64,000 nt of DNA, from the NCBI RefSeq assembly GCF_030463565.1, contig NC_134651.1, forward strand, positions 11,482,734 to 11,546,733. Reading direction: 5' to 3'. The notes below the pieces were generated by a model. That model made no database searches, had not been told where the DNA came from, and saw only the letters and a program-made list of their open reading frames with translations. The translations under genes were made by a program, and so were the position numbers. The DNA is from Pelecanus crispus. Lineage: Eukaryota; Chordata; Aves; Pelecaniformes; Pelecanidae. Positions 1 through 9,200 of this stretch are shown one piece after another (positions within the stretch are counted from its first letter, which is position 1; each line of letters begins with the position of its first letter).

Positions 1-1154
1 CTGTGAAAACCCCAGCCCCCCCGTGAAGGGTGCCAGCCAGAAGGGGGGTGCCAGCCACGGCGGGACCCCCATGGAGGGACCAGCAAAGCAGCAAGTGGGT
101 GGGAAGGCCCCACGAATCCCCCCAGGGACAAGGACAGTGGGGACCAGCTTCAGTCAGAGGCTGGTGCCCAGTGATGCTGGGGGAGGGCAGGGATTGAGTG
201 GGGGATTAAAAAGGGAAAAAAAAAAGGGGGAAAAAAAAGAGCTAAATCCTTGCTGTTTGGCCAAATGACAAGGACAGGCAGCAGTGCTGGCAGGGCAGGG
301 CCCGGGTAGCGAGGACAGCCCCGCTGCCCACAGCGCCGGGGGTCCCGCTCCCTCCTGGGCTCGGGGGGGACAGGAAAGGATGGGGGGGCAGTAGCCATCA
401 GCACCCTCCCAGCACCCCGTGCCCGCACCCAAGGGTGGCGGGCAGGCACAGCAATTAATTATCCTTGCAGTTATTCCCCCGGGGCGGGGGAGGCTGCCAG
501 GACCCACACCCCAGTGCCCGGGCAGGTTCAATCGGGTCCCTGCCTCCGCTGCCAATTAATCCGGCCCGGAGGCATCGCCCATCCCCGTGGCAACGCCAGG
601 GCCCTGTCGATGCTGACGGGGGTTGCCATGGCAACCCCAGACCGATGGGGACTCCGGCTAATGAGACCGAAACCGGGGTGGGGGGGCGAGAGCCTACCAC
701 AGCCCTGTGATCATCACCTTGCCCTAGGTGGGCAGGGCCACCTCTGTGTGTCCCCCCCCAGGTCCCCCTCAGGCATCCTTGGGTGCCCTTACAGCCACCC
801 ATGCCAGGATGGGGCCCATTTTTACTGCCACCTCTTCACATTTAGGGTGCAAATAAAGAGGGGGGACACCCAGCTGGGGGACTGGGTCCCCAGGGACACT
901 CTCTGCTCCATCTACCTCCCTGGGGAGAAGGTGATGGGGGAGCAAGGAGGGGTTTCCCACCCCGAAGGGTGCCAGGACCCCCTGGATGTCCCTTTGCAGG
1001 GTAGCAGAGGGGACAGAGGCACCATCCAGGGGGGCAGAGGCACCGTCCGGGGCATCCCCAGGGAAGCAGGGTGGCGAGGGGATGTTCTGCACCTTCACCC
1101 AGCCCAAATGGGGATGGGGTCCACCCTCTGCCCCCAGCTCCCCCCACCCCATAC
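1..1154. other. EEF1AKMT4 intron or flank, no exon found
   Basis: This GC-rich stretch lies downstream of the second EEF1AKMT4 exon on the minus strand. I looked for the next expected exon, which should continue the methyltransferase core after the sequence VLTE (a glycine-rich PGGRF-type strand and a histidine-rich tail), and did not find it on either strand. The stretch is best read as intron 2 of that gene, with the rest of the gene beyond the left edge. No other coding signal was recognised. Confidence 0.55.
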
Positions 1155-2587
1155 CTCCGTCAGCACCCGCTGCATCGCGGCGGCCGCCTGGGGCGAGACG
1201 TCCCACGGGTCGGTCTCCTCCACCAGCAGCACGTCGAGGGTGCCCTTCTCCAGCACCACGTCGAAAGAGGCGTCGGGGAAGGCGAGGGCGCGGATGTCCA
1301 TGACGGCCCAGCGCAGGCCGGGGCAGCGGGCGTAGCGGGCGCGCATGGCCGCGATGCAGGCGGGGGAGAAGTCGATGCTGGTGACGTCGGTGTAGCCCAG
1401 CTCGTGCAGGTCGTGGCTCAGGGCGCTGTTGCCGCAGCCTGCGCGGGGGCACGGCTCAGCCGGGGCTCGGGGTGCCCGTGGGGGGGCTGCCTGCACCCCA
1501 ACCCTGCTCCCTCGGACCCAGGGAAGGGTGCGGACGGGCTGGGGCAGCTAGAGAGGGAGCAGGTCATCGCCTCGCCCCTAATTAGTGGGCGCTGCGCTCG
1601 TTCTTAATTACCCCCTTCCTGCAAGGTGGCGGCTTTGGGCTCCCGGCCCTGCAGGACCGCGGGGCGAGAGCAGCCCCTGCCCCGGCGCAGCCCCCGCGCA
1701 CCGGGTCCCCCCACCCCGGGGCGGGACGTGGGGGTGCTGGGGGCAGGGGGGTCCCCAGTCCTGCCCCGGCAGCGCCGCGGGGCAGGAGCCGGCCGTGCCC
1801 CCCAGGAGCCTGCTGTGGGGCAGGGGCCGGTGGCAAATTAGGGGAGCGCGCAGCATTTGGGGGGACTGAGCCGGGAGGGACGGACGGAGGGACAGACGGA
1901 GGGACGGCTGTCCCGGGCCAGCACCCCGCCCGTCCGGGGCCGGGGTGGCCCCAGCAGGACCCGGGCCCCGGGGTGCGGCGGGCACGGGGGAGGCCCCCTC
2001 CGCTCGCCGGGGGAGCCGCTCGCCGGGGGGGCCGGGGAGATCCCGGGGGGCGGATTTGGGGGCTATTAAGCGCAGCTGGCGGCGGCTGATCCGCTAACAG
2101 GATCGGTGATTACACCCGCCTAATCCCGCCTGCCCGGCGCGGCCGGGGGGGGGGGGGGCCGCGGGCGAACCTGCCGGGCCGGCGCGGAGCAGCGCGCAGG
2201 TGGGGCCGGGGGCCGCTTGTACCGGGCCCGGGGCCGCTTGTACCGGGCCCCGCCGCCCGCCCGCACCCCGGCAGCGGGGCCGCCCCTCCGGGCCGGGCGC
2301 TGCCCCCGGTACCGGCCGGGCGCCGCAGCGCCCCCTCGCGCCCGGTGCCGGCGCACCCACCGGCGGGACCCCGAGCCCCGCCCGCGCTCCCGCGCTCCAC
2401 CCGGGCACGTACCGAGGACGAGGATGCGATCACCGGGGCGCAGCTCGGCCTCCAGCTGCGGGAGGAACCGGGAGAGCCCCCCCAGCCACTCCCGGGGCTC
2501 GGCGCCCTCCCGCCGGTACAGCGCGTCCCAGAAGCGGCGCTGCCGGTAGCGGCGGTTGGCGGCGGGCGCGCGCCGCTGCTGCTCCAT
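1155..2587 (-). CDS. EEF1AKMT4: eEF1A lysine methyltransferase 4, first two exons (partial)
   Basis: Class I SAM-dependent methyltransferase expected to methylate a lysine of elongation factor eEF1A in the cytosol. Two exons are visible, 2587-2413 and 1438-1155 (153 codons), joined in phase at a donor GTACGT and an acceptor CGCGCAG. The splice rebuilds the SAM-binding motif [13 protein letters not shown], followed by the acidic loop TSIDFS, the motif VMDIRAL and the family-typical [12 protein letters not shown]. These match the human protein closely. The start ATGGAGCAGCAG has a good context and precedes the conserved [10 protein letters not shown] segment. Human EEF1AKMT4 has about 255 residues, so roughly the last 100 lie beyond the left edge. 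In mammals this gene is followed by, and can be spliced into, ECE2. The start is head-to-head with ALG3, only 159 bp away. Confidence 0.9.
2207..2252. repeat. Short tandem duplication in EEF1AKMT4 intron 1
   Basis: Two adjacent copies of a roughly 22-base unit containing GGGCCGCTTGTACCGGGCCC lie inside the GC-rich first intron. I see no function. It is simply a local duplication in the CpG island. Confidence 0.6.
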
Positions 2588-2746
2588 GCCGGGCGGGGCG
2601 GGGCGGGGGAGCACCGGGCGCCACGTGCCGCCCGCGCCCCCACGTGCGGCTTCCGGTCTCGGCGGTTGCACCGGCCTAAGCGCTCCGGCCGGCAACGCGG
2701 AACGGAGCGGAACGGAGCGAGAGGGGAGCGGCGCGGCGGGGCGGCC
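2588..2746. promoter_or_regulatory. Bidirectional EEF1AKMT4/ALG3 CpG-island promoter
   Basis: Only 159 bp separate the two divergent start codons. The interval is almost pure GC and contains stacked GC boxes (GGGCGGGGCGGGG near 2590-2609). It has two CACGTG E-boxes at 2622-2627 and 2641-2646, and an ETS-type CTTCCGGT at 2650-2657. There is no TATA box, as expected for a housekeeping bidirectional promoter. The E-box pair suggests a basic helix-loop-helix zipper factor such as USF or MYC, which is inference. Confidence 0.75.
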
Positions 2747-5669
2747 ATGGCGGCGGGGCGGGGGGGCGGCGGCGCTGCGGCGGGTCTGGCGGGAGCGGCG
2801 GGCGGCGTTGCTGGAGCCCAGCTACACCCCGCTGGTGGCCGCCTGCCTCTGCCTGGCCGAGGGCGGCGTCAACCTCTGGGTCATCCGCAGGGTCCCCTGT
2901 GAGTGCCGGGGGGGGCCTGCCCGGGGGCGCGGCGGGGGCCTCCGGGCAGTGACAGCTCGTCCCCGGGCTGGGCGGCGCTGGGCTGCTCCCCCGGGGGCCA
3001 GGCCCCGCTGGCAGGGTGACAGGGCTGCCCCGGCCCCTGTGGGTGACAGCATCCCCCGGCCAGGGCGGCGGGGGGGGGACGGGGGCGGGCTGGGGGGGCC
3101 TGGATGGGGCCGCGGGGGGCTGGTGGGGGGGGTGCGGGGCAGGGCCGTGGGCTCTGGAGGTGGGGGAGCCCCTGCCCGCGGTGCCCCCCAGCCCCCCTCG
3201 CCCCGCCTGACCCCCGCCCGTCCCCGCAGACACCGAGATCGACTGGAAGGCCTACATGGAGGAGGTGGAGGGGTTTGCCAACGGGACCCTCGACTACACC
3301 CAGCTGAAGGGCGACACGGGGCCGCTGGTGTGAGTGATGGGACAGCCGAGCTCCCCGCCACGGGGGGCTCCCGGGGGGTCCCCAAGGTCTGGCCCCTCAC
3401 CACCGTCTCTCCACAGCTACCCCGCCGGCTTCGTCTACATCTTCCTGGGCCTGTACTATGCCACGGGCCGCGGTGCGGACATCCGCCTGGCGCAGTACCT
3501 GTTCGCTGGCCTCTACCTCCTCAACCTTCTCCTCGTCTTCCGCATCTACTGCCGAACCAACAAGGTAGCCTGGAGCCAGGAGACCTCGGGGCCGCCTCAG
3601 GGCCTCTCCTGCTCTGCTGAGTCCTCACCCAGGCAAAATGGACTGGGCAGGAGGTCAGGGTTGGGGGTCTGAGGTTTGGAGGGGCTCGGTGGCAGCGGGG
3701 GGTCCAGGACAGGCTGCTGATTGCCCTTGTGTCTCTCTGTCCCCTGCAAGGTCCCCCCATATGTTTTCTTCTTCATGTGCTGCGCTTCCTACCGCATCCA
3801 CTCCATCTTTGTCCTGCGGCTCTTTAACGACCCCGTCGCCATGGCCATCCTCTTCCTCGCTATCAACCTCTTCCTGGAGGAGCACTGGTCCTGGGGCTGC
3901 CTCCTCTTCAGGTGAGGGTCCGGGGGCAGGGCGGGGGCTGCTCTTCATGGCGTGCTGTGTGCATGAGCGAGCTCGGCCCCAGGGAGGAGGCCGCGCTCAG
4001 CCCGGGGGCTGCCTGGGCACCCGTGTGGGGGGGCCGCAGTGGTAATGCAGCTTCCCACTCAGCCTGGCTGTGTCTGTGAAGATGAACATTCTGCTCTTCG
4101 CGCCTGGACTTCTATTCCTCCTCCTCCAGCGGTTCGGTCTCCTGGGCTGTATCCCCAAGCTCTGCATATGTGCTCTGCTCCAGGTGGGTCCTTGGTCAAA
4201 TTGGCTACAGGGGCAGGCTGGCAGCCCCATCGGCAGGGGGGAGAGGGCTGACCTGCCTGCATCGCAGCATCCTGCCTGGCTGTCCTAGGGGCTGGAGACC
4301 TCTGGGTGGATGTACAGTGGCACCAGCATCTGGGTTGGCCCCACACAGCAAGCTGGAGGTTGATAAATAATCTTTTTCACGGGGCTCCCACCTTTGGCTG
4401 ACTGGCCCTGCCATTCCACGCGGTACTGGGGTTCTCAGGAGGTGGCAAGGGTGATGGAGACCTGGCTTACCGCTGCTGCGAGGGTGCTGGTCTGTCTCTG
4501 GCAGGTGATTCTGGGGCTGCCCTTCCTGCTGGTGAACCCTGTGGGGTACCTGACTCGCTCCTTCGACCTGGGCCGCCAGTTCCAGTTCAAATGGACGGTG
4601 AACTGGCGCTTCCTCCCAGAAGAGGTTTTCCAGAATCGGGCTTTCCATGCTGCGCTGCTCCTGGCTCACCTGGCTGGCCTGGGGCTCTTTGCACTGCACC
4701 GGTGGCACAGGTGAGACCTGGGGTTCCCTGTGGGTGCTGGTCCCTGTCAGCTGATCCCCATCAGCCCCAGGGTGCAGGATATGGGTCCGCAGGGCTGCAG
4801 TTCTGGGGTTGCAGGCAGGAGGGGGGAGGAGTTACTGTTCCATTTCGGGGAGTGCACTGCCTAGGCATCATGGCTCGCAGGGGAAGGTCGGGGTGGGAGA
4901 GACTTCCAGCAGCTGAGATCGATGTTTGTGCTTCCCCCGCAGGTCCAAAGAGAGCATCCTGGCTCTGCTGAAGGATCCTACCGAAAGGAAACACCCGTCC
5001 CCTCCCTTGACTGTCAACAATATCCTTTGGCAGGGTGGGCAGCAAGGACAGGGGAGAAGGCAGGGCAGGGCAGGGCGGACCTCGGGCTCGACATTCGCAG
5101 GCTGCTGGTCCTGCCGCGCTGTCGGGACCTGCCTGGCCTGGGGGATGGAGCTGTGCTGTACGGCTGGGGAACTGCTGCGGGATCCCACCTTCAGCGCCCT
5201 GCATTTGTCCCCTTAACGCCAGCGCACAGATCGTCTTCGTCCTCTTCTCCTCCAACTTCCTGGGCGTCTGCTGCAGCCGCTCCCTGCACTACCAGTTCTA
5301 CGTCTGGTATTTCCACACCCTGCCCTACTTACTTTGGTGCACCCCTACCGCCAAGCTCGCCCACATGCCCAAGTGCGTGTTGCCAGGGAGGGGGACCACC
5401 CAGCTGCCGGGGGGGGCTGGGAGTGAGGGGGGTTGGCGTGTCCCCCTCCCATGCTGACCCCCAGCTTTCTCCCCTGCAGGGTGCTGCTGCTGGGCGTGAT
5501 CGAGCTCTGCTGGAACACCTACCCCTCCACGGTCTGCAGCTCCCTCTCCCTCCACATCTGCCACGGACTCGTCCTGCTCCAGCTCTGGTACGGCACAGCC
5601 TCCCCCCCGGTGCTGCACACCCCACCGCTGAGCAGGAGGCCCGCAGCCATCTCCAAGAAAGCCCAGTGA
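2747..5669 (+). CDS. ALG3: Dol-P-Man:Man5GlcNAc2-PP-dolichol alpha-1,3-mannosyltransferase
   Basis: Multi-pass ER enzyme that adds the first luminal alpha-1,3-mannose from dolichol-phosphate-mannose to the lipid-linked N-glycan precursor. Nine exons: 2747-2898, 3230-3329, 3417-3564, 3751-3911, 4063-4183, 4505-4710, 4943-5019, 5228-5372, 5480-5669. The total is about 432 codons against 438 residues in human. Conserved blocks are [69 protein letters not shown] and [20 protein letters not shown]. Hydrophobic membrane segments recur throughout. Intron 7 is of the AT-AC type; all others are GT-AG. One oddity: the well-placed ATG at 2747 is one base out of frame with the conserved sequence that begins LRRVWRERR, across a G-rich run. 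The conserved frame is open upstream to other ATGs at 2556 and 2586. The gene converges on VWA5B2. Confidence 0.95.
5020..5227 (+). other. ALG3: U12-type AT-AC intron 7 of ALG3
   Basis: The intron starts ATATCCTTT, the minor-spliceosome 5' consensus. It ends in AC, with a U12 branch-site match CCTTAAC at 5211-5217, about 11 bases before the acceptor. Using these borders joins AAC A to AG ATC GTC and gives N-K-I-V-F-V-L-F, aligning with human N-Q-I-V-S-T-L-F. No GT-AG alternative keeps the conserved frame. Confidence 0.88.
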
Positions 5670-5835
5670 GAGCATGGCTGGCCGGACGATGGGAACTGGC
5701 CTCTGGGACTGCCCCTTCTGCCTGCTCTTTCCCCACCCGGCTCCCAGGCTGCCCCCGGCCATCCCAGGAGGGCCGTGAGCCCTGGAACTGTGCAAAGGGG
5801 GCAGCATGGGGACCCCTGACAGGCAGGACTTCCCC

Positions 5836-5841
5836 AATAAA
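5836..5841 (+). promoter_or_regulatory. ALG3: ALG3 poly(A) signal
   Basis: Canonical AATAAA 166 bases after the ALG3 stop codon, giving a short 3' untranslated region. Confidence 0.75.
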
Positions 5842-6275
5842 GAGGGCTTTGTGTGCCCTTCCCTGGCCACAGCATCCTTGTGCCATGACGGTGTCGGGAT
5901 GGCTGTGCCTCAGCCTGCCCCACCTGCGGAGAGGCAGAGCAGCCGCCGGAGCCATGAGAGCTCCCTTCCCAGCCCTGGGAGAGTGCTGCCCGGGGCAGGG
6001 GAGCAGCCTCTGGAGTGAGGTTGCTAAGACAGAGGATCTGCAAAAACGCTTTGCCTCAAGGTTTGAATCGCCTTGATGCAGCCCAGGGATCCCTCCAGCA
6101 CGGCTTTTCCTAGTCCTCTGTCTGCTCCCTCCCACAGGAGATGGCTGGGAAGGGGGTGACCCCCCCCCCCCCCCCCCGCCCAGGGCTCTGGTGAGCCCCA
6201 GCGTGGCCTGAACGGGGCTGATGGCTCCCTGCCCATAACAGAGACGCCTGTGCAGGCAGCGTGGAGCCAGGCGCC
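5842..6275. other. Gap between convergent ALG3 and VWA5B2 3' ends
   Basis: GC-rich intergenic stretch between two opposing poly(A) signals. It contains an 18-base C run at 6160-6177. No gene is recognised in it. Confidence 0.6.
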
Positions 6276-6281
6276 TTTATT
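6276..6281 (-). promoter_or_regulatory. VWA5B2: VWA5B2 poly(A) signal
   Basis: AATAAA on the minus strand only 17 bases beyond the VWA5B2 stop codon (6299-6301). No other hexamer was seen before ALG3's own 3' end. It implies an unusually short 3' untranslated region. Confidence 0.65.
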
Positions 6282-6298
6282 GGCCCCTCCGGCAGCCG

Positions 6299-9200
6299 TC
6301 AGACATTGTTGGGGTTGTAGCACAGCATGTTCAGCTTGATGTTCTCGTCCCAGTGACGCAGCAGCAGGAACAAGTGCCTGGCTGCCCCTTTGAGGCAGCT
6401 CACGTCCACCCCCTCGGGCAGCCGCTGCACCTGCAGCCACGCATCCGCCTTGGCCGCCACCAGCTCCCACTCCTCAAAGAAGCCGGCGCAGCGATGCTCC
6501 AGCCAGGCCAAGGCCACTGCCGTGGCCCAGCTTGCGCTCTCCAGGTCCTCCGGCCCCACGTCCTGCCAGCTCGCGCTGGCCTCGGAGGGAGCAGCTGAGT
6601 GGGGGCCGGTGTCGGACTCGGAGCCGTGCCCGCTGTCCGCCTGTGCCCACACAGCTGCACTGGGCACCTCAGAGCAGGTGCTGCGGGACGGGGGCGAGCC
6701 AGGCTGCGGGGCTGTGGCGGGCTCCTCGCCCTCCTCGCCACCAGTCCCTGCCTCAGGGCTGCTTCTGGCCCCTGGGGACGCGGGGCTGAGGCTGGCTCGG
6801 TGGGAGGCATACGGGGAGGCCCGGCGAAGGCGGTCCAGGGGGATCTGCACCACTTCGGAGAAGCTCTCGGTGAGCTGGAACGGCCCCTGGGCTTGCTGCA
6901 GCTGCACCTGCAATGTGGGGGGCAGGCAGGGGCGCAGACCCACCGTGGCCCCCAGCACTCGGTGGTGGGGGCTGCAGGAGTGTCCCCAGGGCACAGGGAC
7001 TGTCCAAAGCCCCCCCCCCCCCCTCCCAGCCAAAAGCCAGCAAAGGCCCCCAGGACCATTCAAGGTGCCTGCTTGCCCCCCCGGGTGGGATGGGGACAGG
7101 GTCCTTACCAGTGGGAGGTAGTCGTGGCTGGCGTGGTTGCTGGAGCTCTCACTTTCTGGGCTGAGGCACTGTGGGCGCAGCGCCAGGCTGGGCCCCCTGC
7201 GCCTGCTCAGGCTAAACCTGGGGGGCAAATGGGCGAGTTAACGGGGTGGGGGGCAATTCCCGAGGGGCAGCTGAACCCCCAGCCTGCTGCAGGGAAGGGG
7301 CTGGAGCAGCAAAGCCCCCCCCCCCCCCCAACACCCCCCCCCGTTACGCTGCAGGAGCTGGCAGGGGACTTTGGACCTGCAGCATCCAAGAAGAGGCACT
7401 GTTCCCCTCTCCCCCCAACATGTCCTTTCTGTTTTGTGGGGTGTTTTTGGGCCCTCACATCCCCCCACCCTGGAGCCTCACCTGGAGCCAGCGGTGCTGT
7501 CTGTGGATTTCTGGGAGCCCAGGGAGGTGGTGGAGGGGCTGGCTGGAGGCCCTGCAAGGAAGGGGGAGCTGAGCATGGGGGGGCCATGATGCACCCAGAG
7601 GTGCGTCCCGCTCCCCAGCACCCGTGAGGGCGATGCAGCCCACGTGTCTGGGCAGCGAGGGCAGGCACGGGCACAGCAGATGCTTCAGCTCTCAGCTGCC
7701 AGCAACAGGGTGCCGGGGGCACCCCCGTCCCCCACCACCCCCGTGGCCCCCTCCACGCACCGTTTGAGCAGTTCTGGTTTTCCCAGCCGTAGGTAGGGGA
7801 GGAGATGCTGGCCGGAGACCCCGGGGTCTCATCTCGCTCTGCAAAAGAGCAAAGCCCTGAGGGCCCCTGGGCTCCCAGGACCCTCATGGCCCGGAGCTGC
7901 TGTCAGGGGCTGCTACACTGCCCTCCCCCCATACCCCCTCCCCGCATTGTGGGGCAGAGACCGATGCCTCTTCCCGGGCATCCTCAGTGCTCCAGCTGGG
8001 CCCAGCCCCACGCAGCCGCGAGCTGAGGGTCCTCAGGGACCCCGGTGCTCAGGCAGGTCCCTGGGGAGCATGAGCCAACGTAAGGGCCTGGATCGGTACC
8101 TGCAGCGACGGGGGCCTCATCCCGCTCCTCCGCATCCCACTGCTGGCCCAGACCCGCCGAGGAGCTCCTGCGGTGCCAGCTCCCTGCCGCGGCGGCTCGT
8201 GGCTGGCTGGCTGAGCCGGCTGCAAGGGACGGTGCCGCCTCAGCCCTCCGTCCCCTCACTGCCCCCTCCCCAGCATGCTGGACCCCCCCCGCCGTACCTG
8301 TGCCCCACACCTCGGGGGCTGTGGGCAGAGCTGCCTGCGTGGCACCGTCCACGGGCACCAGGCGGGTGTAGAGAGAAGGCACGTTGCAGGCTTTGCTGGT
8401 TTGCACAGCTTTCAGGCGAAACCGGCGGGCAAAACCTGCCCAGAGCGAGGCGGTCAGAGGTGGGGTGATGCCAGGGCTGTGCCGGGGTTGGGGGACACAC
8501 ACATAGGCACCAGCACCCACCCTGCTCCAGCTCGGCTTCCCGCTGCGCCGCGTTCTCGTTGTCCCGGATGACGGAGCGTGCTGCCAAGCGGTGCAGCGGC
8601 TTGTCCCGGGCCTTGCCCGCCCGCCGCGGGGGGTCCTCCCTGCCCAGCCCCTCCCGGGGCTGCAGCAGCGACTCCAGCGAGGCCGTCACTTCCCAGGACA
8701 CCGGCTTGCCGGCTCGCAGCGCGTGGATCACCACCTGGCAGCGCAGGGGCAGGCCGCCATCGCCCAGGCTGGGCTCCCCCGGCTCAGGTGCCGGCGAGGC
8801 GCTGAAGAGGTAGGAGGGCTCCACCAGCATGTCCCAATCCAGGTGCGTGGGCGAGAGGAGGTTATCTGGGCAACAGCAAGACGTGGGCTCAGCGAGGCGG
8901 GGGGCACCCGGCTCTGTCCCCCCCACCCTCATGCCCCGGAGCCAGCACACACTTGACTCCACCATGCTGGGCTGCAGCCGCCGTGCCCGGGGTCCCAGCT
9001 CATCCAGCCGCCCCTCCAGGGACTGGTTCCGCTTCTGCGACACCTTCTCCAGTGCCCGGCACAGCCGGTGGGCGTCCAGCTCCCCGTGCGGCGAGGAAAA
9101 GCTGCGGCCGGCCAGGGCGGCACGTGCCAGCGCCTTCTTCCGCCGTGCCAGCTCCTCCGTGCTCAGGGCCACCATCACCTGCGGAGGCGGGAGGCTGACG

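Noticed and set aside
4922-6076. A 384-codon plus-strand frame overlapping the ALG3 3' part
   Set aside because: It reads through ALG3 introns in a shifted frame. The conserved ALG3 exons lie in other frames here.
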